Shown here: piece after piece, positions 56,331 to 64,000 of the stretch
How positions within the stretch are numbered: the stretch's first letter is position 1
Layout: each line of letters starts with the position of its first letter
Source of the DNA: Varanus komodoensis
Taxonomy: Eukaryota; Chordata; Lepidosauria; Squamata; Varanidae
DNA length: 64,000 bases
Assembly (NCBI RefSeq): GCF_004798865.1
Contig: NW_025336598.1
Coordinates: 18,632,339 to 18,696,338, forward strand
Direction of reading: 5' to 3'
Notes under the pieces: generated by a model
Databases searched by the model: none
Told to the model about the DNA's origin: nothing
The model's input: only the letters and a program-made list of their open reading frames with translations
Program-made: the position numbers and the translations under genes

Positions 56331-58075
56331 AGTCATCCCGATGCCAAGCAATGAGGAATCTTCAAGAACCCAACCCTGGGCTGGAGAGGAGCATTGTGCA
56401 TCAGCCAGGCTACAGGAATCTTTTGGAAATCTCCAACCAGGCAGTTTGGACACAGGTAGGTAGGAACCCAGAGAAATATGCTCCACTGAGAATGGAAGTG
56501 TGAGGTGTTTTCTTTGATACAGGAGGTAGAATGAAAGTCTTGCTGAGAGAGGGAGGGCCCTGATACAAGCATAGGAAGAGCTGTTCTTTGGGGATCACAA
56601 GTTTTCAAACACTCAGATAGGCAGCTTAATACAGGGATAGGAACAACTAGACTGTTTTTCAGTTTATTTACGATTTGCCACTGAGTTGTCACTGTACAGT
56701 GCTCATTGCTCTGTGCTTTGAAATGGATTATATATATATTTCCATTCTGTAGCTCTTTACCTGAATCCTTAATAAATATTTTACCTTTTTCACAAAAAGC
56801 CAGAATGTGTGCCTTGAGGAGGGCAGGGTGAAAGGGGAGAGGCTTATAAGAGTGTGTCATATTATGAGTCACACTAACACGGATTTAACAACCAAGCTGA
56901 ATGCTTGGTTGTCCTCTCCTAGAGACAGAAGTTGTCCTCTCCTAGAGACAGAAGAGGGCTCCAAAGAAGCTCAACACAAGACATTCCAGAGGGGTCCTCA
57001 GCCAGTTGTTCCCAAGGGACTGAGATTGCTTGGAAACTGAGGAGACCAGGTCTCAGTGATGACAGCTGGTACCTGTTAGCTCTGCTGCACTAGGCCTTGC
57101 ACCCACAGCCAGGTTGCCCATGGGTCCTACGCACAGGGGAAATGGGATTGTGACATCAACAGGCCCCTCCAATTAGCATATTCACTAGTCTTCATCCACA
57201 GTATTGATGTGCATATAAATGGGAGCCATGCATACAATGCCCATATATGTTCATGCTATAGGTACTCAAAGATGGACTATATCAGCCTTATGCAACTTGG
57301 GGCCCTCCAAGCAGCTGGAAGTATGTCTCATTTGGTGGCACAGCTTTGCCACCACACTCCTACCCGCACACATGTGTTCACTATACCCACAGAGACTTGT
57401 GTGAACAGTGTTCTTTTCACTTAAAGATGATAGTATAAAATCTCTTAGAAAAATGCATACACTCCTAAAACACACACACCGTGTTATAGGACTACAAATA
57501 ACTAGGAGTATGAAAATATTCAGCAGATTTGGGAACAGTAAAAGGGACACAGATCAGATGACAGAATTTCTAATTTCAAATTCTATGAATTAAAACTTGG
57601 ACTCTTGTATGACCATCTATATCCATGATGAAAAGGGCAAATCGTTATTTTGGATTTTATCCACTCTCAAGTTGGTGTGACCTTTTCTTCCCATTTGCTC
57701 TGTGTAAAAACATTTTTAATTAGTGAAGAAACAAAAAATCGCCAAGATTAAAAAATTAGGCATCTGAAGGCACCAGTGTCAATTGAGAATTTACAGAAAT
57801 GGCCTTAAAGCCATTATCATACAAGTGTTGAGATGCCAAAGTCATGCCTTGGATTCCGTTTTTCATTTGTGGGAGATACACACTTCATCTATCCACCCCC
57901 TTTTCCTTTTAAAATTGAACACACCTATATACACACCTTATGCATGATGTGAAGAAAGGTAACTTTTTCTCACTCTCCCATAATACTAGAATTTGGAATC
58001 ACCCACTGAAACTGATTTGCTGTAGATTCTGGGTAGACAAAAAAGGAATTACTTCTGTGCATAATTAATATATGA
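56331..58075. other. Gene-free stretch
   Basis: A 179-codon minus frame (56872-56333) has no recognisable domain and overlaps repeat edges, so it is left out. A 23-bp tandem duplication lies at 56908-56953. The rest is unassigned. Confidence 0.5.
56908..56953. repeat. 23-bp perfect tandem duplication
   Basis: Two identical units of 23 bases (GTTGTCCTCTCCTAGAGACA plus GAA), 56908-56930 and 56931-56953. Perfect identity suggests a recent slippage or an allele-specific duplication. Confidence 0.95.
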
Positions 58076-58193
58076 CAGCCTTCCCCAGCCTGGTGCCTTC
58101 CAAGTTTTGGACTTCAGTTCCCAGCATTCCTGATCATTGTCCATGGGAGTTAAAGTCCAAAACAACCACAGGGCATTGGATTGAAGAAAGATG
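58076..58193. mobile_element. Palindromic MITE-like repeat
   Basis: Starts CAGCCTTCCCCAGCCTGGTG, then TTTTGGACTTCAGTTCCCAG, a short centre, and then GGGAGTTAAAGTCCAAAAC as the returning arm, ending in a worn GAAGAAAGATG. The whole unit can fold into one long hairpin. A CAG start fits a hAT-type terminus, but a clean target duplication was not found. The same family occurs at 61546, 61697, 60047-60490 (split), 52385 and 42345. Confidence 0.7.
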
Positions 58194-59539
58194 ACTATAT
58201 GGAATCTCCAGATTCAAAGAGAATATGATATAGAACACCATTGTTGAAAAGGAACAGCAGGAAAAGTTTATTGTCTTCAGGGTCTTTTCATGGACTTCTT
58301 TGGGAACGGCTGGCTGGTGATTGGATCAGAACTGGTCTGATTTGATTCTTTTGTTCTTAGTTACTATACACAGAACTATCTCGATATATGGCTCCAACCA
58401 TAACAGCTACTTCAGAAAACAATTATAACTTGGAGCAAAATCCCCTGGAATAGGATAGCCTAAACTGTGATCAAACATTTTAACACTTACCATTATTCAC
58501 ATATTTTTATTCTTCTGACCACAATATTTCTGATTGTTTTACCTGGCCCATCTATAAGCAAGAAACCCTTGGATTTTTAAAAGAATTGCATTAAATTAAT
58601 ACTAGCCAATGTTGTTCATATTGCTAAAGGTAATGCACTACTTTATTCACATAATAATGTCAGCTCTTGTGCCTGCAGAGAGAAGTAAGGTAAATGCTAA
58701 CTTTACTCCCTGTACTGGGGAGCAATATACATGATTCATTAAGGATGCCTTCTTGAGGGTAAGTGAAATTGAATTGTTCCCTTAGTTAAGAAAGAGTCAG
58801 AAATCAATTTATTCTCCTTATCAGTCAAACAAAAATTTAGTGGTAACCACTCTCTGGAAAAGAGAACGTTAATAAAATGTTTCAAACACAGTTTAGCTCG
58901 AGAAGTCCATAGAATAATTTGAATGTATTACATGTATAGATTCACTAGCTCCTCCACCACCTCATGCTATTTTAAATCCTTCTTCCCACTTAGAGTAAAA
59001 TCACAGCTACTAAGGACATTGTGTTCTTTTGCAGATTTCAAAATATGTAGTAGGAATGTGCATCTGTTTCAATTTATTTAAAAGTGTTCTGGGCAAGTGG
59101 ACAAAGCTTCTATTCAGCACTTTGGGCACAGTGTCAAAACTGAACTGATAAAAAAACTGAGTCCAAAAAAAAAAAAAAAAAGACCCTTCCCCTCAACTTG
59201 AGGTTCTGCACCTCCAATCTTATCATTCTCTCCAACCTACGTGGCATTTTTTCTCAAACAACTTGATATGGGGTAGAGAAGAAATTTAAATGAGTGCATC
59301 CTAATATTAGTAGTAAGTTTGGACTTTGAGGAAACAGTATGTTATCACACATTGCTTTGAAATTAGTGGAAGTGTTTTTGGATGGAACTCGTAGGTATTA
59401 CAAAATCAAACAATTTTGTCCTTATTTATTGCAGTAGTAGAGAGATAATTCTATGTCACTCTTCAGCATAGCTTCCACAGTTTATAGGAATAAAAGAAAA
59501 TATGAATAAAACAGAAACATTATATTACAATTCATTGAT
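58194..59539. other. Gene-free stretch
   Basis: AT-rich with no recognisable element; an A17 run lies at 59165-59181. Confidence 0.5.
59165..59181. repeat. Poly(A) run
   Basis: Seventeen A bases; no retroposon body identified. Confidence 0.9.
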
Positions 59540-59690
59540 TCATTCATTTTAAAGCTTGTCTTTGCCTGGGATTGAAAAGACAGTAATGTTGGAACCAAGC
59601 AAGCTTCTCTGGGAAGGGAATTCCCAAACAGGGTGCCACCACTAAAAAAGCTTTGTCCGTCTGATCTATGCCTGCCTTACACAAGATGGA
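59540..59690 (-). repeat. L2-type LINE, ORF2 C-terminus fragment
   Basis: The minus strand reads AFLVVAPCLGIPFPEKL, where intact L2 has AFSVVAPxLWNSLPEEV, then a decayed QRQALK equivalent of FRRQLKTFLF, and an AATGAATGAATC-like remnant. Short and old. Confidence 0.65.
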
Positions 59691-60046
59691 AAAATGGCAC
59701 TTAAAATGTCAGCCACAGGTAGAACACATCCTGTCCTTCTAAAAACTGGAGTCAGACTTAACATAATGACTCCCAGGCAAGTGGTGAACATAACACCACT
59801 AGAGCATGTGATGTTTTCTGCTACACTTTACAGGGTGAAATATCTCTATGTGTGGCAGCTAGCTTTGTTTCTTGTCTATGTCTGCCCTTTAAGATGGATG
59901 GATTTCATCTGGATTTTCCCTATGCTCAAGGATCAGCTCTAAGTATTTGCAAATGGAATACTTTTCTGAGGAAGACCCAAACAAAATTTAGTCTTTCCAA
60001 CTTGGCCAATGGAAGGATAATCTAATTAATGCTGCTCTGCATACCC
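59691..60046. other. Gene-free stretch
   Basis: Nothing recognised; an 82-codon frame has no domain. Confidence 0.5.
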
Positions 60047-60490
60047 TGGAATAGCCTTCACTTCCCTTGTACCCTCAAGATGTTTTGGGCTCCACCAGCC
60101 CCAGCCAGCATAGTCAATGTTCAGAGCTAGGGATATGTGAGGAATCCATTGGATTCCCAGGTTTGGATCCCCAGATGCCAGCCCGTTTTCTCACAGCTTT
60201 GAGTCTGACTTCCTGGTGAGTGTGCAGAGCAGTTGTGCTAGTGCCTGTCAGAAAATGAGCCTGCTGCACAAGCCTCATCTCTCTTTCATGTGTATGACTT
60301 GCAGCCTTTGTTTATCATGAAGGTGTGCAGAAGAAGGTTACAGTTGTACAACCAGAGTTCTGTAAGAATCAGTGGAGATCCTCTCAGTTCGGCTTGCTTC
60401 CTAAGTAAGGAGAGAAGAGGGTTGGTCTGGAGAGGTTCATCACAACCTTAGTCAGGAATGCTGGGAATTGTAGTTCAAAAGAGGCCATTA
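60047..60490. mobile_element. Palindromic MITE-like repeat split by an insertion
   Basis: Left part 60047-60128 (CAAGATGTTTTGGGCTCCACC, AGCCCCAGCCAGCATAGTCA) and right part 60450-60490 (TCAGGAATGCTGGGAATTGT, AGTTCAAAAG) are the two arms of the family seen whole at 61546. The 321 bases between them are family X copy 2. TCAG near both junctions (60122 and 60450) may be part of the target duplication. So the palindromic repeat is the older host. Confidence 0.65.
60129..60449 (+). repeat. Unnamed 'family X' repeat, copy 2
   Basis: Begins CTAGGGATATGTGAGGAATC and ends TCATCACAACCTTAG, so its termini are roughly inverted (CTAGGGATATG against CTAAGGTTGTG). Shared landmarks with copy 1 (12450-12712) are GATCCCCAGA, TTGAGT(C/T)TGA, GT(A/T)G(T/C)ACAACCAGA, GGCTTGCTTCC and TTCATCACAACC. 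No coding frame. It is probably a hAT-like non-autonomous element judging by its termini, but that is inference. Confidence 0.6.
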
Positions 60491-60529
60491 TGTCAGGGGA
60501 GGAGTCCCTGCAGTACTTTTAGCCACTAC

Positions 60530-60877
60530 TGTGGGAGAGCCACTTTCCTGCGGCCCAGAGTCTGAGTTGTTGGTGAGCAAGCCCAGGCTTTGCTGGCACA
60601 CTCACCAAGAATTGAGCCCCATGTGTTGTCCAAGCAGTGCTGTTCCTCCATTCCCAGCACTGCAGGCAGAAGCAGTGAGCAGGGAAGAAGACTGGCCACT
60701 GGGAATGGTGGCCAGTACTCCCTGTCACACCACCAACACTGCTGGCAGCCAGGAATGGTGGCTGGGGAAGGTTACTAATTGTAGAACCCGGGTCCGCAAG
60801 TCCTCGTGGCCTCCTTCAGGGCTTGGCTCACTTCTGTAGAGACAGGCCAGCCCTGGAAGAAGTCCACCACAACTATC
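60530..60877 (+). repeat. Unnamed 'family X' repeat, copy 3 (diverged)
   Basis: It follows copy 2 within 90 bases in the same orientation. It keeps CCACTTTCCTGCGG with GAGTCTGAGTTGTTGGTGAG against GAGTCTGACTTCCTGGTGAG in copy 2, then GTAGAACCCGGGTCCGCAAG against GTACAACCAGAGTTCTGTAAG, CTTGGCTCACTTC, and the end CCACCACAAC. The middle is replaced by GGAATGGTGGC-type duplicated text (about 60700-60765). More worn than the other two. Confidence 0.45.
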
Positions 60878-61545
60878 TAATCCAGAGAAAGTAGGTGAGC
60901 ATGCAGGTTGCAGTAGTGAAGAGAAACAAGTTCAGGAGTCTCTTGGCAGTGCGGTGTGGTCTCCCACCAGCTGCCCATCTAAGCCCACCTTTGATGCCAG
61001 TCCTAATAAACACATTAAATTCATTTCATTTACATTCTAGGTTAGCCATTGGGTTTACTGAGGTCTCTTTTTGATTTTTTGAGTGTGGTAGTCTAGGCCA
61101 CACTCTGGTTATGATTTGATAACTGGTATTTGATTGCATTCTAATATTGTACTTGAACCTTCAGCTAGATGATTTCATTAGCAGTTTTGCTTGGGCTAGT
61201 TATAATACAATTCTTTTAAAAATCAGACTTGTTTCATTTCTCTTAATATATGTTATCAGAAATGGCTGGACCCTGCCAATAACTGCTCAAGAGAACCAGA
61301 TTGTGCAGATTAAAAGCAAGCCCAGTGTGTTTTCATGCCTAGAAAATACCAGGAAGAGCATAGCAGTAGTGGCAGGCATGTATACTGAAGCCTGGTGAGG
61401 GGCTGGGGAAAGAGGTAAATTCTTGATACTGAAAATAATGATAGAAGCTGCAACAGGTCACATCTCCACAGCATAGTCCACTCGAGCCCAGACAGAGTAG
61501 AATTCTTCCAGACTGTGCCACCAGAGCAGCTTGATTGCCAGTCCC
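60878..61545. other. Gene-free stretch
   Basis: No gene; nothing recognised beyond AT-rich unique sequence. Confidence 0.5.
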
Positions 61546-61673
61546 CTAATACTAGTATCCTCTAGATCTTTTGGCCTACAACTCCCATCAGCCCCAGCCA
61601 ACATGGCTAATGATCAGGAATGCTGGAAGTTGTCGTTGCAAACACCTGAAGGGCAGCAGCCTGAGGGTAGCCT
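61546..61673. mobile_element. Palindromic MITE-like repeat
   Basis: Arm TCTAGATCTTTTGGCCTACA, ACTCCCATCAGCCCCAGCCA, ACATGGCTAATGATCAGG, then the returning arm GAATGCTGGAAGTTGTCGTTG and ACACCTGAAGGGCAGCAGC. A full-length copy of the family at 58076, able to fold on itself. Confidence 0.7.
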
Positions 61674-61696
61674 AGAAATTGACCTAAGTGGATTGT

Positions 61697-61838
61697 ATCA
61701 GGGATGGGCAGTCACATGCTCCCCATATTTTGGGACAACAATTTCCATGATGCCTGACAATTGGCCATGCTGCCTCAGATTGATGGGAATTGTAGTCCAA
61801 AATATCTGGAGGGCACAAAATTTCCTGTGCCTGGATTA
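61697..61838. mobile_element. Palindromic MITE-like repeat, adjacent copy
   Basis: A second copy only 24 bases further: ATGGGCAGTCACATGCTCCC, CATATTTTGGGACAACAATT, a centre with TTGGCCATGCTGCC, then GGGAATTGTAGTCCAAAATA and TCTGGAGGGCACAAAATTTC. Its arms are near complements. Two copies this close suggest a favoured target or a local duplication. Confidence 0.7.
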
Positions 61839-62135
61839 GGCACCCCAACCAATTCAGAGAAACCAACTGCAGAACCCTGAGGTGTGTTTTATTCTGTTCT
61901 ATAGGAGATCCAGCTGTTGTCGGCCCCAAACTCTGAAGAGCATGAAGCTCAGTATAATAAAATGGTGGGTGCCTTTTACAGACTATTTAATGGATTAGAA
62001 AAATATGATTTAGGAGCTAGCTAGATATAACCTCCACAGACAAAGGAACAATTTTACCACTTTGTACACACCAGTAGAAACCTGAATGTATGCTAGTCTT
62101 AAAGAAGACCTCATCACAAACTTTTCTAATAGCAG
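61839..62135. other. Gene-free stretch
   Basis: Nothing recognised. It ends in the pyrimidine-containing CTTTTCTAATAGCAG (62121-62135), which could serve as a splice acceptor for the exon-like segment that follows. Confidence 0.4.
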
Positions 62136-62315
62136 GTCATCCTTATGATACAGCTGGATCCTACACTGCACAAGCTTTTCAGCCCAGGTTGGTCAAGACA
62201 CAACAAAGAGAAATTAAAAACGTTCTTGAAGCTAATCGGAAGATTACAGATTTGGCTGCTGTAGATATTGCAAAGTGGAGGTGCCAAGAATCAAAAGACA
62301 CAGACAGCAGGCACT
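62136..62315 (+). other. Exon-like open segment, identity unknown
   Basis: Between an acceptor-like CTTTTCTAATAGCAG and a donor-like GTAAAG (62316) lies a segment of exactly 180 bases. It is open in one frame and has the same codon phase at both ends. The translation is protein-like, charged and without low complexity: GHPYDTAGSYTAQAF, then REIKNVLEANRKITDLAAVD and IAKWRCQESKD. I do not recognise it. A further protein-like but stop-containing piece is at about 62710-62865 (LLNEQTTVEEENAIL). It may be an exon of an unknown host gene, part of a dead gene, or chance. No promoter or neighbouring exon supports it. Confidence 0.25.
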
Positions 62316-64000
62316 GTAAAGATCCAATGCTTGCTTATACTTGAGATGGGAAGATGTTTCACACTCTATTTTGCTAAGGTTTTCATTTTTCCACTGGTAA
62401 ATTCATTATGTCTGATTTGCACATTGGACCGAGGAAAAAATAGTGCATGCAAAAAATTATGCATGTTCTTCTTTATTCCCTCCCCCCCACAAAGTATATG
62501 GATTTTGCATGCGTTTTTTCAAAAGTATTTGTTCTTTCTTCCAAAGTAAGTTTTTCTTCCCAGGACACATCATAATCTTCAGAAAAGTATGAATTGTGAG
62601 ATCTAGCTGTATTCCAAATTGTGTTTAGATTCCGGAAATGAAAATTTGATAAGTTAGCATTGATATGTGAACTGAACAAATTTCTCATTCCTGCATTATA
62701 TAACCTGCTGGGCTGGTGAAGAAATATGCCAAACATGCCAAAAGAAAAGCTGCTTCATCACAGCATGTCAATTCCTCATAGGATCCCATAAAGTTACTGA
62801 ATGAACAAACCACTGTTGAAGAAGAAAATGCAATTCTTGGAAAACTCAATGACATGGATGTCTGAATGACAGAAATATCTTGATGGCTACTTAAAATAGG
62901 CAGGGGGCAGAAGTTACAGTTAAACCAGAAACACACTAGAAGCACTGCAAGTCATACATGGAATTCTTCCCCTTTCTGCCCAAGATTTTTGGAACTAGGA
63001 ACTATTGCACTCGACATGTTGCAATGCTTCTCAATTTTCCGGGAGCGCTTTAAAGTGCTTTGAATTGATAAAATATATCTCAAGCAGTCTCAGGCTATGC
63101 AGTGATAAATTCTTAAGCAAAGGTCCTCATCATAACATTCCCCCATAGCCACCCTCCCCTGTAGAGTCCAAGGGCTGGGTTGATCCATATGAACAAAATA
63201 GTGGTAGGAAATTTTCCTCTGCTAGGAGCAGGTCTTTTGTAAAGTTAATGGGGGTTAATTGCTCACTCAAGAGCAAGCCTCTCAGAACACTTTATATTAT
63301 ACAAGAAACAACACAGTGTGGTTAAGGATATTTGTTTGCCCCCAAGCAATATGAGGATTGCAGTTAAGTCAGAAAGAACAGGGATTCTGGAGTGAAGGTT
63401 GATGTTATTAGGGTCTCCGCTAATATAAAAGTGAAGTGCTACATTCCTGCAAGACCTTATTCCACTGGACCATTGCAATCCACATTTTGTTAGTAGCAAT
63501 GGCAAGGAGAATACGGTTTTCTGACAGTGAACCTGCTCCAAAGAAATGAAGATATACACTCAGCCTCACAGATATTCTGTTATAGATCCCTCAGTTCCTC
63601 TCATCTGTAATCCTAATCCAAGATGTGTTTAAATTCCATCAGAAAGATTCAATATATAGAACACCCAATTATTAGAGTCTCAGTTCTTTCCTGAAAGGCA
63701 GAAAGTTGAGCAAAATTCTCATAACATTATTAGTTTAAATCCTTTCTGAAGAAAAGGGATTATAGTAGAAAGAGTCCAACTTCTGTTCAGTTAGATGGCA
63801 TCAGGAAGGGACAGCTCTGTTTGGAGTTAGTTGTAATAAAGCACTTTTAAAGGGTAGACTACTTCTCAGCTGTCTTAATATAACAGTGAGAATATTTGCA
63901 AGTATATGTAGCATACTTCAGTCAACATTTCTTTGTATATAGGAGATTCCCCACCACCACCTTCCTGAACACCCCAGTAGACACATGCTGGGTTCAAATA
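62316..64000. other. Gene-free stretch to window end
   Basis: It contains the second protein-like piece at 62710-62865, interrupted by stops, and otherwise AT-rich sequence with no recognisable repeat. Frames are under 100 codons. Confidence 0.45.

Noticed and set aside
56333-56872. 179-codon minus-strand frame
   Set aside because: No domain recognised, it begins at the edge of an L2 tail, and no homologous motif could be named.

Overview
This window reads as vertebrate nuclear DNA from a squamate reptile (lizard or snake), AT-leaning and made of non-coding sequence with old interspersed repeats. The squamate call rests on a combination: a LINE fragment whose translation closely matches RTE-BovB, a tRNA-derived SINE of the Sauria type with intact A and B boxes, many short 3' ends of L2/CR1-group LINEs finishing in AT-rich microsatellites, and short palindromic repeats of kinds I recall from lizard and snake genomes. 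The species cannot be told from the sequence. I found no host protein-coding gene, no CpG island and no RNA gene that looks functional. The best exon-like stretch is an unidentified 180-base segment at 62136-62315. The window is therefore most likely intergenic or deep intronic.

Layout. 0-10 kb is mostly unique AT-rich DNA with an RTE 3' end (4.6 kb), a perfect 19-bp hairpin carrying an octamer motif (5.5 kb), a four-run G-quadruplex motif (8.2 kb) and a stretch that looks like a conserved non-coding element (8.7-9.0 kb). 10-13.5 kb is repeat-dense: two copies of one unnamed repeat, a complete non-autonomous hAT element with 8-bp target duplications, one copy of a second unnamed family ('family X'), an L2 end and a minus-strand SINE. 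A Ty3/Gypsy integrase fossil lies at 17.8-18.4 kb. A 5S rRNA-derived SINE lies at 22.55 kb. An L2 end, a minisatellite-like ~41-bp periodic repeat and a complete Sauria-type SINE lie at 31-32.8 kb.

An older RTE element lies at 39.5-40.3 kb, an exact 180-bp-period tandem duplication at 42.6-43.0 kb, a CT-rich LTR-like repeat at 44.8-45.3 kb, and a minus-strand L2 reverse-transcriptase remnant at 46.8-47.5 kb. The second copy of the ~41-bp periodic repeat is at 48.9 kb, and BovB itself at 55.0-55.7 kb. At 58-62 kb there is a cluster of palindromic MITE-like repeats, one of them split by a family X insertion.

Nothing here works together as a gene system. The content is a layered record of transposition: L2/CR1, RTE, tRNA and 5S SINEs, hAT and MITE-like DNA elements, and traces of LTR elements. 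The more unusual pieces are the 5S-derived SINE, the hAT element with clean ends, the two periodic repeats (41 bp and 180 bp), the paired octamer hairpins, and the nested and adjacent family X copies at 60 kb. Family names come from recalled consensus sequences; no database search was run.
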